Shown here: positions 31,853 to 41,676 of the stretch, one piece after another
Layout: the number at the start of each line of letters is the position of its first letter
Numbering within the stretch: the stretch's first letter is position 1
From: Virgibacillus senegalensis
GTDB lineage: Bacteria; Bacillota; Bacilli; Bacillales; Amphibacillaceae
Direction: 5' to 3'
Assembly: GCF_000821245.2 (NCBI RefSeq)
Contig: NZ_LN611425.1
Span: forward strand, 241,058-301,317
Length of the DNA: 60,260 nucleotides
Made by a program: the position numbers and the translations under genes
Notes under the pieces: model-generated
Seen by the model: the letters and a program-made list of their open reading frames with translations, nothing else
Databases searched by the model: none
Told to the model about the DNA's origin: nothing

Positions 31853-32116
31853 CAAGTAGACGAAGAATATAAAAAGGAATGACATAATACGTTGAAGATC
31901 CCGAGTACATGGCAATCCATCCGAGCAGAGAGGAATTTCCACGGCTGAAAAAATTCCCGGACAGGACCATGGAAGCTAGATCAGAGTGCGGACTCATCTC
32001 CGCCGGTCTGCCCCGTTACAAGCTATTGAGGTGATGGATAGTATTATCCATAATCAGGGTGGTACCGCGAACAAAGCTCTCGTCCCTGCTTTCAGGCAGG
32101 AACGGGGGCTTTTTGT
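31853..32116 (+). promoter_or_regulatory. T-box riboswitch leader of alaS
   Basis: AAGTAGA of the Stem I specifier loop lies near 31853. The probable specifier is GCT (alanine) at 31975-31977, in GGAAGCTAGA. The T-box AGGGTGGTACCGCGA is at 32056-32070. The terminator AAAGC...CGTCCCTGC / GGCAGGAACG...GCTTT with T-run ends near 32116. The RNA senses uncharged tRNA-Ala to switch on alaS. Confidence 0.93.
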
Positions 32117-32207
32117 ATTGGTGGGTTCGCTCTCTATCCTCCTGTAGGGAAAATGAGAGCCAGAATCATTTCTTTATTAAATAAACTAAATCAATGGAGG
32201 TTTAACT

Positions 32208-34844
32208 ATGAAGCAATTAACTTCAGCAGAAGTAAGGCAAATGTATCTGGATTTCTTCAAAGAGAAAGGGCACAGAGTAGAACCGAGTGCCTCCTTGGTT
32301 CCCAAAGAAGATCCTACCTTGCTTTGGATCAACAGTGGTGTTGCGACATTGAAGAAATATTTTGATGGAAGGGTAATCCCGGATAATCCCCGTTTGGTAA
32401 ATGCTCAAAAAGCTATTCGGACGAATGACATTGAAAACGTCGGAAAGACTGCACGTCACCATACTTTCTTTGAAATGCTGGGTAATTTCTCGATTGGTGA
32501 CTATTTTAAAGAAGAGGCGATAGAATGGGCTTGGGAGTTTCTTACCAGCGAAAAATGGATAGGTTTTGATAAAGAGAATCTTTCTGTCACCGTTCATCCG
32601 GAAGATGATGAAGCCTTCCATATATGGCGTGATAAAATCGGACTTCCTGAAGAGAGAATTATTCGCCTGGAAGAGAACTTTTGGGATATTGGGGAAGGGC
32701 CAAGTGGTCCGAATACCGAAATATTCTATGATCGTGGACAAAAATACGGAAATGACGAAAACGATCCAGAACTGTATCCCGGAGGCGAAAACGAACGATA
32801 TCTGGAAATCTGGAATCTGGTATTTTCTCAATTCAACCATAATCCGGATCATACCTATACACCGCTTCCAAAGAAAAACATCGATACTGGAATGGGGCTT
32901 GAACGGATGGTGTGTGTCATCCAGGATACACCTACTAACTTTGAAACCGATTTGTTCATGCCGCTGATTAAACGTGCCGAGCAGTTGGCAGGTGTCAACT
33001 ATGGAGAAACAGATGAAGGCGATGTAGCATTCAAAGTTATTGCAGACCATATCCGGACTGTCGCATTCGCGGTAAGCGATGGAGCGCTTCCTTCGAATGA
33101 AGGGCGCGGGTATGTGTTGAGGAGATTATTGCGAAGAGCGGTCCGTTATGCAAAGCAAATCGGAATCGATCGTCCTTTCATGTACCAACTAGTGAAATCG
33201 GTTAGTGACATAATGGGAGAATTTTACGAAGAAGTACAGAAAAAACAGTCCTTCATTGAAAATGTGGTGAAGACAGAAGAAGAACGGTTCCATGAAACGT
33301 TAAGCGAAGGTCTTGCGATCTTGTCGGAAATCATGGAAAAAGAAAAACAAAAAAACAGCAACATATTCCCTGGAAAAGAGGTTTTTCGCCTGTATGATAC
33401 CTATGGTTTCCCGAAGGAGCTTACAGAGGAATACGTAAGCGAAGCAGGATTCACCATCGATGAGGACGGGTTTGAACAGGAAATGAACAAACAACGGGAA
33501 AGAGCCCGCCAAGCAAGACAAAAGGTCGATTCGATGCATGTTCAAGAAGGGGTTGCCGGGGAAGTGGATGTGGAGAGTACCTTCACTGGGTACGAGAACC
33601 TGGAAGCAGAAACCACCGTTCTGGAAATCATCAAAGGCAAGGAACTGGCCGATTCTGTGGAATCAGGAGAGGAAGCTTACCTTTTCTTAAAAGAAACGCC
33701 GTTCTATGCTGAAAGTGGCGGACAAATTGCTGACAAAGGCTGGATTTATACCGACCATGCTACCATTTCTGTTGAGGACGTCCAAAAAGCACCGAAAGGC
33801 CAGAACCTTCATCGAATTCTAGTCAAGGAAGGCCGGTTGCAAAAAGGCGAGCAAGTAAAAGCGATGGTGGATCAGAAATCCCGTTCGCAAATTGTAAAAA
33901 ATCATACGGCTACCCACCTGTTGCACCAGGCATTGAAGGATGTGTTGGGTGAGCATGTTAATCAAGCGGGTTCCCTCGTAACTGCCGACAGGCTTCGCTT
34001 TGACTTCTCTCACTTTGGTTCGATCTCTAGAGAGGAATTAGACCGCGTTGAACAAATAGTCAATGAGCAAATCTGGGCTTCTATACAAGTTGCAATCGAT
34101 TACCATCCGATTGACGAAGCCAAGAAGATGGGGGCGATGGCTTTATTCGGTGAAAAGTACGGAGATATCGTCCGTGTTGTCCAAGTCGGGGATTACAGCA
34201 TTGAATTATGCGGGGGCTGCCACGTTGTGAATACTGCGGAAATCGGGCTGTTTAAGGTTACAACCGAGTCCGGAATTGGGGCAGGAACGAGACGAATCGA
34301 AGCATGTACAGGCAAGGCGGCTTATCAATACCTTAATGACAGGCAGACAGTGTTAAGAAATGCCGCTGATTTGCTGAAAACCAATCCGGAAAATGTACCT
34401 GAACGAATCGACGTATTGTTTAATGATATGAAGGAACTACAAAGAGAAAAGGAATCTCTAAGTGCCAAGCTATCCAATTTAGAAGCGTCTTCTATCCTGG
34501 ATCATCTCCAAGAGGTGGACGGCGTGAAATTGCTTGCCCGACAGGTCGATGTGCAGGACATGAATCAATTGCGAAACATGGTGGACGAACTCAAGCAAAA
34601 AGTCGATTCCGGTATTATCCTTCTAGGATCGGTTTCCGATGGAAAAGTCCAGCTGGCGGCAGGAGTTTCGAAGGACCTTGTTGAAAAAGGTTACCATGCA
34701 GGAAAATTGATTAAAGAAACGGCACAGCGATGCGGGGGTGGCGGTGGCGGACGTCCCGATATGGCTCAGGCCGGGGGCAAAAATCCAGACCAGCTCCCTG
34801 AGGCACTTCAATATGCCGAAACCTACGTCAAAGAAAACTCTTAG
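32208..34844 (+). CDS. alaS: Alanyl-tRNA synthetase
   Basis: This 878-residue class IIc synthetase starts [19 protein letters not shown]. It shows motif 1/2 regions ([31 protein letters not shown] cut into blocks), [20 protein letters not shown], and the editing-domain zinc residues in [12 protein letters not shown] and [11 protein letters not shown]. The C-Ala domain with [15 protein letters not shown] is at the end. The start follows GGAGG. It is regulated by the upstream T-box. Confidence 0.98.
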   Translation: MKQLTSAEVRQMYLDFFKEKGHRVEPSASLVPKEDPTLLWINSGVATLKKYFDGRVIPDNPRLVNAQKAIRTNDIENVGKTARHHTFFEMLGNFSIGDYFKEEAIEWAWEFLTSEKWIGFDKENLSVTVHPEDDEAFHIWRDKIGLPEERIIRLEENFWDIGEGPSGPNTEIFYDRGQKYGNDENDPELYPGGENERYLEIWNLVFSQFNHNPDHTYTPLPKKNIDTGMGLERMVCVIQDTPTNFETDLFMPLIKRAEQLAGVNYGETDEGDVAFKVIADHIRTVAFAVSDGALPSNEGRGYVLRRLLRRAVRYAKQIGIDRPFMYQLVKSVSDIMGEFYEEVQKKQSFIENVVKTEEERFHETLSEGLAILSEIMEKEKQKNSNIFPGKEVFRLYDTYGFPKELTEEYVSEAGFTIDEDGFEQEMNKQRERARQARQKVDSMHVQEGVAGEVDVESTFTGYENLEAETTVLEIIKGKELADSVESGEEAYLFLKETPFYAESGGQIADKGWIYTDHATISVEDVQKAPKGQNLHRILVKEGRLQKGEQVKAMVDQKSRSQIVKNHTATHLLHQALKDVLGEHVNQAGSLVTADRLRFDFSHFGSISREELDRVEQIVNEQIWASIQVAIDYHPIDEAKKMGAMALFGEKYGDIVRVVQVGDYSIELCGGCHVVNTAEIGLFKVTTESGIGAGTRRIEACTGKAAYQYLNDRQTVLRNAADLLKTNPENVPERIDVLFNDMKELQREKESLSAKLSNLEASSILDHLQEVDGVKLLARQVDVQDMNQLRNMVDELKQKVDSGIILLGSVSDGKVQLAAGVSKDLVEKGYHAGKLIKETAQRCGGGGGGRPDMAQAGGKNPDQLPEALQYAETYVKENS

Positions 34845-34937
34845 TTTTTCTTAAGCACGGTTTAGGTATATAATAATAGGTAACAAATTGTGGACGTTTG
34901 TCACTTAACGTTAAAATATGAAGACGGGGGTAAACTA

Positions 34938-35201
34938 ATGGGATCTATGGACAAAACAATGAAATTTAATTTTGCCGAAGAACCATTCGAAGAAAATGTG
35001 AAAGAAGTGCTCTTGACAGTGCATGAGGCATTACGGGAAAAGGGTTATAATCCAATCAACCAGATTGTTGGATATTTATTATCTGGTGATCCGGCGTATA
35101 TTCCCCGGCACAAGGATGCAAGAAACTTAATCAGGAAAATAGAACGGGATGAGTTGATTGAAGAACTGGTCAAGTCCTATTTAAACAACCATAAGGAGTA
35201 A
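34938..35201 (+). CDS. ireB: IreB family regulatory phosphoprotein (YrzL)
   Basis: This 87-residue protein starts [12 protein letters not shown] and carries [21 protein letters not shown] and [22 protein letters not shown], typical of UPF0297/IreB. In Enterococcus, IreB is a substrate of the kinase IreK and affects cephalosporin resistance. The ATG at 34938 follows a GGGGG site. It overlaps the start region of ruvX and forms the conserved ireB-ruvX-yrzB unit. Confidence 0.93.
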   Translation: MGSMDKTMKFNFAEEPFEENVKEVLLTVHEALREKGYNPINQIVGYLLSGDPAYIPRHKDARNLIRKIERDELIEELVKSYLNNHKE

Positions 35202-35203
35202 TG

Positions 35204-35620
35204 ATGAAAAAGATTGGCTTTGACGTTGGTGAGAAAACGATCGGGGTGGCTGTCAGTGATGCGCTTGGCTGGACTGCTCAAGGGGTCACGACCATTAAAT
35301 GGGATGAAAAGGATTATTCGACAGCCGAACCCGAAATAGAAAAAATAATCTCGGAGTATAATATCGAAGAGGCGGTCGTCGGCCTGCCAAAAAACATGAA
35401 CGGAACAATCGGGGAACGTGGCGAAGCCTCTCAGGCTTTCGCCAAGTACCTCGAGGACCGTTTTTCACTCCGGACAGTTTTATGGGATGAAAGGTTGACA
35501 ACCATGGCTGCGGAGCGTGTTCTGTTAGAAGCCGATATGAGCCGTAAAAAACGGAAAAAAGTGATTGACAAAATGGCAGCGGTCATGATTTTGCAAGGTT
35601 ACCTAGACGCCAACAAATGA
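35204..35620 (+). CDS. ruvX: RuvX/YqgF-type Holliday junction resolvase-like nuclease (YrrK)
   Basis: This 138-residue RNase H-fold protein has [41 protein letters not shown] and [14 protein letters not shown] with the C-terminal acidic [14 protein letters not shown]. Family members process 16S rRNA ends and may resolve junctions. Two adjacent ATG codons exist; the second (35204) has better spacing from AAGGAG. The other overlaps the ireB stop. Confidence 0.94.
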   Translation: MKKIGFDVGEKTIGVAVSDALGWTAQGVTTIKWDEKDYSTAEPEIEKIISEYNIEEAVVGLPKNMNGTIGERGEASQAFAKYLEDRFSLRTVLWDERLTTMAAERVLLEADMSRKKRKKVIDKMAAVMILQGYLDANK

Positions 35621-35645
35621 CTGAAAAACTCGTGGAGGTGCAGAA

Positions 35646-35930
35646 ATGGCATTAGAAGAAAAAGAAAGAATTATTATTCCGGACGAAAATGGAGAAGAAC
35701 ACTTATTTGAAGTGCTGTTCACTTTTGATGTGGACCAGACAGGCAATTCCTATATTGCTGTCGTACCAGCTGAGCAGAAGGATGATGAGGAGGTAGAGGT
35801 ATTTGCCTTCCGTTATGAAGAGAAATCACAAGATGAAGATGATTTATCTTTATTCCAAATTGAGTCAGAAGAAGAATGGGAAATGGTTGAGGAAATGCTT
35901 AATACTCTGACAGACGAAGAAACAGAATAA
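35646..35930 (+). CDS. yrzB: DUF1292 family protein YrzB
   Basis: This 94-residue, very acidic protein has IIIPDENGEEHLFEVLFTFDVD and FAFRYEE, the DUF1292 signature. The function is unknown. It is conserved after ireB-ruvX across Bacilli. A GGAGGTG site precedes the ATG, and a strong terminator follows. Confidence 0.9.
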   Translation: MALEEKERIIIPDENGEEHLFEVLFTFDVDQTGNSYIAVVPAEQKDDEEVEVFAFRYEEKSQDEDDLSLFQIESEEEWEMVEEMLNTLTDEETE

Positions 35931-35940
35931 CTGTAAAACG

Positions 35941-35976
35941 AGGCTTATCTCCATTGTCCCGGAGATAAGCCTTTTT
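35941..35976 (+). terminator. Terminator after yrzB
   Basis: A perfect 12-base-pair stem AGGCTTATCTCC / GGAGATAAGCCT with an 8-base loop is followed by TTTTT. It closes the alaS-ireB-ruvX-yrzB transcript. Confidence 0.92.
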
Positions 35977-36100
35977 GATAGACAGACGCGTGGCAAGGCA
36001 TTTAAAGTTTATACATTTTGTCAGAAAAGAATATAATACATAATAATTAGAAATGTTGTCGTTGTTTGTAGTATAATGTATCCGGTGAAGGGGGTTTCCT

Positions 36101-37243
36101 ATGTCTACTTCTGATAAAGAGAAGAACTTTTCCGATCGCTGGAAACAGCGAATCGAAGAAGCGAGTACCGTCAGGAAAATCGTTGCTCTAATACTGTCCT
36201 GTTTGATATTGATACTGGTCGTCGGCGTTGTTGCAGGCTATTTGTATGTAAAGTCGGCGATGGAACCGGTCGATCCGGATGATGACACGATTACCGAGGT
36301 AGAAATACCGTTAGGGTCTTCTACTTCTCAAATTGCCGATATATTAGAGGAAAAGCAAATAATAAGCAACAGCCTGGTATTCCGCTTTTATATTAAATTC
36401 AATAATGTGGCAGATTTTCAGGCCGGAGAGTATGAATTTTCACGGTCCATGAGTTTTAACCAAATTGTGGAATCATTGCAGACTGGTACACTCGTTAAAG
36501 ACCCGCTTCTGACTATTACAATACCGGAAGGAAAAACTATAGAAGAGATAGCTTCCATCTTTGCTGAAAAAGCAGGTGTTGACGCAGAAGCATTTATTGA
36601 CAAAACTGAAGATGTAAACTACTTAGAAAATCTTATTGCCCAACATCCAACAATCCTTACCGAGGAAATTTTGGATCCGGAAATAAGGTATCCATTGGAA
36701 GGCTATTTATTTGCCGCTACATATGATTTTTATGTCGAGAATCCGAAGCCTGAAAACATCATCGAGAAAATGTTGCAGAAGACAGAAAATGTTTTGACGC
36801 CTTATCTGGATTCCATATCTGAAAAGGATGACATCGAATCAGTTCACGATGCATTGACGATGGCTTCCCTAGTCGAAAAAGAAGCGCAAACAGAGGAAGA
36901 CCGAAAGTTGATAGCTGGAGTGTTTTATAACCGGCTGGCGGAAGAAATGATGCTGCAAACGGATCCGACAGTGTTATATGCATTGGGCGAGCATAAAACA
37001 AGGGTATTGTACGAGGATCTGGAGACAGAATCACCATATAATACTTATCAAGTAACTGGCCTGCCGGTAGGTCCGATCTCCAACTTCGGGGAGAATTCGC
37101 TACAGTCGATTCTCAATCCGGAGGAAACCAATTATATGTATTTTGTGGCTGCTGAAGATGGTACGATTTATTACTCACAAACATTTGAGGAGCACCAGCA
37201 GTTGACGCAGAAATATTTACACAGGAAAGCAGCAGGGGAGTGA
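36101..37243 (+). CDS. mltG: Endolytic transglycosylase MltG (YrrL)
   Basis: This 380-residue protein has a short cytosolic N-terminus and one transmembrane helix (about residues 25-50). A LysM-like part (TEVEIPLGSSTSQIADILEE) and the YceG catalytic domain follow. The catalytic glutamate lies in ASLVEKEAQTEEDRKLIAGVFYNRL, and LQTDPTVLYALG follows. MltG cleaves nascent glycan strands to end polymerisation. The ATG follows GAAGGGGG. The terminator arm overlaps its stop codon. Confidence 0.95.
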   Translation: MSTSDKEKNFSDRWKQRIEEASTVRKIVALILSCLILILVVGVVAGYLYVKSAMEPVDPDDDTITEVEIPLGSSTSQIADILEEKQIISNSLVFRFYIKFNNVADFQAGEYEFSRSMSFNQIVESLQTGTLVKDPLLTITIPEGKTIEEIASIFAEKAGVDAEAFIDKTEDVNYLENLIAQHPTILTEEILDPEIRYPLEGYLFAATYDFYVENPKPENIIEKMLQKTENVLTPYLDSISEKDDIESVHDALTMASLVEKEAQTEEDRKLIAGVFYNRLAEEMMLQTDPTVLYALGEHKTRVLYEDLETESPYNTYQVTGLPVGPISNFGENSLQSILNPEETNYMYFVAAEDGTIYYSQTFEEHQQLTQKYLHRKAAGE

Positions 37244-37272
37244 ATGAATTATTCGCATTCCCTGCTTTTTTT
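37231..37272 (+). terminator. Terminator overlapping the mltG stop
   Basis: AGCAGGGGAGTGAATG pairs with CGCATTCCCTGCT and is followed by seven T residues. The left arm includes the last codons and the TGA of mltG. Confidence 0.85.
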
Positions 37273-37389
37273 GTGTTAAAATAATATGGTTGTAGAGAAT
37301 GTCCTGGTCTGTTTTACTCATGTTTTGAACAGCTGGTGAAATAGGAAACAGACACTTTGACATAATCGTTAATGACGGAGGTTGCAAAA

Positions 37390-38025
37390 GTGGACGATCA
37401 GTTGGAACAATACTTAACGGGTACTGTCCCAGAGGCACCAGAATGGGCAGCAAAACTCGAGGCATATGCGCGTGAACATCACGTGCCGATAATGGAGCCG
37501 TTAGGCATCCAATGCTTGATGCAATTAATCCGCATCAAAAAGCCGGCTAAAATACTCGAAATCGGCACAGCAATCGGTTATTCTGCGCTTAGGATGCTTG
37601 AGGCCAACCCTTCCGCACAGATAACGACCATTGAAAGAGATGAACAGCGTTATCAGGAAGCCATCAGCAACATTGCTGCTCAAGGTAAACAAACACGGAT
37701 CCAAGTCATTTTTGGAGATGCTTTGGAAGTAGGAGAGCAGGCAGGGAAATCAGGACCGTATGATATGCTTTTCATTGATGCAGCAAAAGGGCAATATCGA
37801 CGTTTCTTTGAAGACTATAGCAAACATTTGGCCGAAGATGGTGTCATTGTTTCTGATAATGTGCTCTTTAAAGGACTGGTTGCTGCGGAGTCCGATCAAA
37901 AGGACAGGCTAAACAAAATTGCAGGTAAAGTGCGTGATTATAATGAATGGTTAGTCCAGCATCCGGACTTTTATACGACCATTGTTCCGGTTGGCGACGG
38001 AATCGCTGTCAGTGTTAGAAGATGA
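37390..38025 (+). CDS. trmR: tRNA 5-hydroxyuridine methyltransferase TrmR (YrrM)
   Basis: This 211-residue class I SAM methyltransferase has the ILEIGTAIGYSALRM binding loop, TTIERDEQRYQEA and DMLFIDAAKGQYRRFFE, of the O-methyltransferase family 3 type. In B. subtilis this protein methylates 5-hydroxyuridine-34 of tRNA to 5-methoxyuridine. The GTG at 37390 is 8 bases from GGAGG; an ATG at 37372 precedes that site. The yrrN and yrrO peptidase-like genes, which sit between trmR and udk in B. subtilis, are absent here. Confidence 0.92.
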   Translation: MDDQLEQYLTGTVPEAPEWAAKLEAYAREHHVPIMEPLGIQCLMQLIRIKKPAKILEIGTAIGYSALRMLEANPSAQITTIERDEQRYQEAISNIAAQGKQTRIQVIFGDALEVGEQAGKSGPYDMLFIDAAKGQYRRFFEDYSKHLAEDGVIVSDNVLFKGLVAAESDQKDRLNKIAGKVRDYNEWLVQHPDFYTTIVPVGDGIAVSVRR

Positions 38026-38051
38026 AAGGAAAAAAGGAGAGCTAGGTAGTT

Positions 38052-38675
38052 ATGTCGAACAAACCCGTGGTTATTGGTGTTGCCGGCGGCAGCGGATCTG
38101 GAAAGACCTCTGTGACCAGATCAATCAGCCAGCGATTTACAGATAAGACCATTTTAGTTATTGAACAGGATTATTATTATAAAGATCAAAGCGATCTTCC
38201 GTATGAGGAACGCTTAAATACCAATTATGATCATCCCCTTGCTTTTGATAATGATTTATTGATCGAACATGTAAAAGCACTACTGGAACAAAAACCTATT
38301 GATAAACCCGTTTATGATTATACCCGCCATACACGGTCAGAAGAAGTCGTACGTGTGGAGCCTAAGGATGTTATCATCCTGGAGGGTATCTTGATCTTGG
38401 AAGACCAACGACTGCTCGATTTAATGGATATCAAAGTATTTGTCGACACGGATGCAGATGTTCGGATCATTCGACGAATGCTCCGGGATATTAAAGAACG
38501 CGGCCGTACCATTGACTCGGTTATTGATCAGTACATCAATGTCGTTCGTCCGATGCATTTGCAGTTTGTTGAACCGACCAAACGGTATGCAGATATCATC
38601 ATACCGGAGGGTGGACAAAATCATGTAGCCATTGATTTAATGGCAACCAAGATACAGACGATTCTCAATCGATAA
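38052..38675 (+). CDS. udk: Uridine kinase
   Basis: This 207-residue P-loop kinase phosphorylates uridine and cytidine in pyrimidine salvage. It has Walker [17 protein letters not shown], the substrate region [26 protein letters not shown] and [18 protein letters not shown]. The length is typical. It follows trmR by 26 bases. The 300-base gap to greA (38676-38975) shows no gene and no clear terminator. Confidence 0.97.
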   Translation: MSNKPVVIGVAGGSGSGKTSVTRSISQRFTDKTILVIEQDYYYKDQSDLPYEERLNTNYDHPLAFDNDLLIEHVKALLEQKPIDKPVYDYTRHTRSEEVVRVEPKDVIILEGILILEDQRLLDLMDIKVFVDTDADVRIIRRMLRDIKERGRTIDSVIDQYINVVRPMHLQFVEPTKRYADIIIPEGGQNHVAIDLMATKIQTILNR

Positions 38676-38975
38676 AGATTTCTCACCCGTCAGTAGAAAA
38701 CTATTGAAAAAAGAGATAAAATCTGCCATAGTATGGAATATAGTCAAAACTGAAAACGGGAACATAAATTTGAGCGCACACATGTGCTGCTCATTTTTAT
38801 AAAGGACAAGGTTCTTTCCCGACCCGATTACCAAACTGGTGACCAGCAATGAGAAACTTCACCGATTTAAAGGTCATGTTCTTGCTGCATACTTTATAAA
38901 TATATATCCAGATAGAAGAAGACTTGGAATAATCGGGAATTTGAAATTATTGTTGGAATCAAAGGAGTGTGTCAA

Positions 38976-39452
38976 ATGGCTGCAGAAAAAAGTTTTTACA
39001 TGACTAATGAGGGTAAACAGAAATTAGAAGACGAACTGGAATACCTTAAAACGGAAAAAAGACAGGAAGTAGTTGAAAGAATAAAAATAGCAAGAGGATT
39101 TGGCGATCTTTCCGAGAACTCGGAATATGACGCAGCCAAGGATGAACAGGCTTTTGTAGAGTCCAGAATCGCCACCGTGGAAAATATGATCCGAAATGCG
39201 GTCATCATTGAAAATGATAATGATAATCCGAATGTTGTTAACTTGGGAAAATCCGTTACATTTAAGGAACTTCCTGATGGTGATGAGGAAAGTTATCAAA
39301 TCGTCGGCAGTGCCGAAGCTGATCCGTTTGAAGGGAAAATTTCAAATGATTCCCCAATCGCCAAATCATTGATCGGGCGTGAAGTAGGGGAAAAGGTAAC
39401 CGTACCGACTCCTGGTGGAGACATGGAAGTGGAAATCTTAAGTGTCAAATAA
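38976..39452 (+). CDS. greA: Transcription elongation factor GreA
   Basis: This 158-residue protein rescues backtracked RNA polymerase. The N-terminal coiled coil carries [21 protein letters not shown] and [24 protein letters not shown] with the acidic tip residues; the C-terminal FKBP-like part has [27 protein letters not shown]. The ATG at 38976 follows AAAGGAG. A GTG three codons upstream overlaps that site. Confidence 0.97.
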   Translation: MAAEKSFYMTNEGKQKLEDELEYLKTEKRQEVVERIKIARGFGDLSENSEYDAAKDEQAFVESRIATVENMIRNAVIIENDNDNPNVVNLGKSVTFKELPDGDEESYQIVGSAEADPFEGKISNDSPIAKSLIGREVGEKVTVPTPGGDMEVEILSVK

Positions 39453-39463
39453 GGAAAACAATA

Positions 39464-39499
39464 AAGATGTTTCGAGCCGTCTGCTCGAAACATCTTTTT
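39464..39499 (+). terminator. Terminator after greA
   Basis: A stem AAAGATGTTTCGAGC / GCTCGAAACATCTTT with loop CGTCT is followed by T residues. It is perfect over 15 pairs. Confidence 0.92.
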
Positions 39500-39553
39500 A
39501 TATGCAGGAGAAATCTGCTATAAAATTGGTTCTATAGAGCGAAATAGTGTAGA

Positions 39554-39697
39554 AGAGGAATTTCCTCTCCTTTTTTTGGACCTTACGATAAAGAGGTGGT
39601 GGAGTGAAGATCACTCCACCATAGACAGAGAACCTAAAAATATCGGTTGATTATGTTAATTGCTATGCCAATAGCTTGCTATAGGCAGCTTTTTATA
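39554..39697. other. Cluster of three further hairpins between greA and the orphan gene
   Basis: The first hairpin, AGAGGA / TCCTCT at 39554-39568, is followed by seven T residues. The second is a perfect 11-pair stem with an AGA loop at 39597-39621 and no T-run. The third, TGCC-ATAGC / GCTAT-GGCA at about 39667-39690, is followed by GCTTTTT. With the greA terminator, this makes four hairpins in 235 bases that hold no gene. Confidence 0.5.
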
Positions 39698-39733
39698 TTT
39701 TAAAAGCATATTGTTGGATAGCGTAGGACAAAA

Positions 39734-39979
39734 TCATGTCAGTTTCGAGAGTTCGTTCTTGTATGTACAAGGATAGTAAGGAAGGAATACTTTTTTGATG
39801 AAATCCTCCTTTTCCAGGGAAATCAGGAATTCGAAGACGACCAACTCTTCTACTTCAGCAAACTGGACTTCTGTACCATCTAAAAAGAAAATGGAAAACA
39901 GATTTTGTTTTTTATCATAACCGACTTGATTAAATGTGGTTATCTTCCATAGCTGTTGATCGAACATGGTAATTTTCAA
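39734..39979 (-). CDS. Orphan protein of unknown function
   Basis: This 81-residue protein is predicted to be mostly beta strands in the middle (KKQNLFSIFFLDGTEVQFAEVEEL-like stretch), with a conserved-looking ending LPYYPCTYKNELSK. I do not recognise a family with confidence. The TTG at 39979 has 9-base spacing from GAAGGGG; GTG and ATG two or three codons upstream are too close. It is the only minus-strand gene between rarA and sigK. A sigma-E-like promoter lies upstream, which would make it a mother-cell sporulation gene. Confidence 0.65.
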   Translation of the reverse strand: MKITMFDQQLWKITTFNQVGYDKKQNLFSIFFLDGTEVQFAEVEELVVFEFLISLEKEDFIKKVFLPYYPCTYKNELSKLT

Positions 39980-40020
39980 TAACACCATCCCCTTCTGAAC
40001 TCGCTGTTTTATTAGTTAGA

Positions 40021-40049
40021 TGTTTATGCTTGGACTCCTTCCTATATGC
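40021..40049 (-). promoter_or_regulatory. Possible sigma-E promoter of the orphan gene
   Basis: On the minus strand GCATATA (40049-40043) and CATAAACA (40028-40021) are separated by 14 bases. They resemble the sigma-E boxes KMATATT and CATACAAT. A start near 40013 would give a short leader. The match is good but short, so chance is possible. Confidence 0.4.
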
Positions 40050-40160
40050 CAAAAGTAGAAGAAGTTCGACAAAAATATTCTGCGGGAAGGGAAAGAATGA
40101 TTTTGTCCGATTCAAAATAGCATAGTATAATAGCAGATAGATGGAAAAGGAGGTACTTTC

Positions 40161-40862
40161 ATGTCAGATGATTTTCAATCACCATCCAGAGTGAATCGCT
40201 TTGATAAAAAACGCAAAAGCACGAAAGCGATAACTTTCCTTTTAATAGCAGGAGGAATATTAATCCTTGTTTTAATCGGATTTTTCCTGTTTGGCGGAGG
40301 AAATGAAGATAATTCAGCAAATGAAACGGACACACAAGAATCCGTGCCATCCGAAGAGGAAGAGGGTGCTGTTTCGGAGGAGGAGCAGAATACAGAGGAA
40401 AATCAAGACGGTCCTTCCGATGGTGCAGAGCAGCCGGAGTCCAATCAGAACGATCAAGAGAACACAGTGGATGACGGCGAGGAAGATACAGAACAAGAGG
40501 CAGAAAAAGAAACTGTCGATTCCAGTGGAGACAATAACGTAAAAGAAGCTTATACCGCAGATTGGAAACCTGTAGGCACTGACCAGCAGGAGCCGCATCA
40601 AACAACATTTGAAGAAGGGACCAAGGATTGGGAAGAAATGATGGAAGCCATCGAATTGGCTACAGATCTGCCAAGCAGCAACCGGATTGTCTGGTGGGTA
40701 GAAAGAGGCAGTGCAGACCAGCAAGTCGTTGCAACAGTATCAGATAGCGATGAAACGGAAACATACCGGACCTATCTGACTTGGGTGGAAAACGAGGGCT
40801 GGAAACCAACCAAGGTCGAAGTACTAAATGAAAATGACCAAAAATATCGATTCCAACAATAA
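40161..40862 (+). CDS. yrrS: YrrS family protein (DUF1510)
   Basis: This 233-residue protein has a short basic N-terminus (RFDKKRKSTK), one transmembrane helix (about residues 22-43), a long Glu/Asp/Gln-rich linker (about 45-125) and a C-terminal DUF1510 domain with AYTADWKPVGTDQ and IVWWVERG. The topology is extracytoplasmic. In B. subtilis, yrrS is cotranscribed with the penicillin-binding gene pbpI (yrrR), which is absent here. The function is unknown, probably linked to the envelope. Confidence 0.88.
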   Translation: MSDDFQSPSRVNRFDKKRKSTKAITFLLIAGGILILVLIGFFLFGGGNEDNSANETDTQESVPSEEEEGAVSEEEQNTEENQDGPSDGAEQPESNQNDQENTVDDGEEDTEQEAEKETVDSSGDNNVKEAYTADWKPVGTDQQEPHQTTFEEGTKDWEEMMEAIELATDLPSSNRIVWWVERGSADQQVVATVSDSDETETYRTYLTWVENEGWKPTKVEVLNENDQKYRFQQ

Positions 40863-40889
40863 AGAAATATCGTTACAGGAGGCTGCAAA

Positions 40890-41582
40890 ATGACAATTGC
40901 AATCATCGGAGCAATGGATGAAGAAGTTAAACTATTAAAGAGTAGAATGGAAGGGACCAATACAGTGGAGGTAGCCGGATGCTCCTTTGTGAAAGGGAGT
41001 TTAAAAAACCGGGAAGTTGTCCTGCTTCAATCAGGAATAGGTAAAGTGAACGCAGCAATGGCTGCTACAATCCTCCATGAAAGATTTGCTCCAACCCATG
41101 TGGTCAATACAGGATCTGCCGGTGGATTTGATCAGGAGCTGGAAGTAGGAGATATCGTCATTTCCTCTTTTGTTACTCATCATGATGTAGATGTTACTGC
41201 ATTCGATTATCAATATGGACAAGTTCCAGGAATGCCTGTGCAATTTGAAGCGGACAGTCACTTAGTAAAATTAGCTTTGGAAGCAGCAAATGGACTCGAT
41301 AGTATCCAAGCAAAAAAAGGATTGATTGCAACCGGTGATTCTTTTATGCAAGATGAAGATAGGGTAGCTGCTGTCAGGGAAAGATTTCCTGAGATGATTG
41401 CGGCTGAAATGGAAGCTGCTGCGATTGCCCAGGTAGCACACAACTATCAGGTTCCTTTTGTCGTCATTCGAGCATTATCCGACATAGCTGGAAAAGAATC
41501 TTCTGTTTCCTTTGATGCTTTTCTAGAAAAAGCAGCGGAAAATGCTGCAAACTTGATCATCGATATAGTAGAAAAGATTTAA
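40890..41582 (+). CDS. mtnN: 5'-methylthioadenosine/S-adenosylhomocysteine nucleosidase
   Basis: This 230-residue enzyme cleaves MTA and SAH to adenine and a sugar. It starts [16 protein letters not shown]. It has [55 protein letters not shown] with the catalytic acid. In B. subtilis this gene belongs to the yrrT-mtnN-mccA-mccB-yrhC sulfur operon; here only mtnN and the yrhC-like gene remain. Confidence 0.97.
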   Translation: MTIAIIGAMDEEVKLLKSRMEGTNTVEVAGCSFVKGSLKNREVVLLQSGIGKVNAAMAATILHERFAPTHVVNTGSAGGFDQELEVGDIVISSFVTHHDVDVTAFDYQYGQVPGMPVQFEADSHLVKLALEAANGLDSIQAKKGLIATGDSFMQDEDRVAAVRERFPEMIAAEMEAAAIAQVAHNYQVPFVVIRALSDIAGKESSVSFDAFLEKAAENAANLIIDIVEKI

Positions 41583-41676
41583 ATGTTTCCATCAATTACC
41601 TTCCTGGCAAACTGTCAATCTATGTTATAGTACGAATAGAATCCGTTTGTTCTTTATAGGAAGGAGGAAATAGCAA

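Noticed and set aside
32223-33050. A 275-codon antisense frame inside alaS
   Set aside because: alaS is unmistakable on the plus strand; the antisense frame has no start signal and no recognisable domain.
40159-40724. Long antisense frames opposite yrrS
   Set aside because: They arise from the acidic low-complexity linker of yrrS read in reverse and have no ribosome site.
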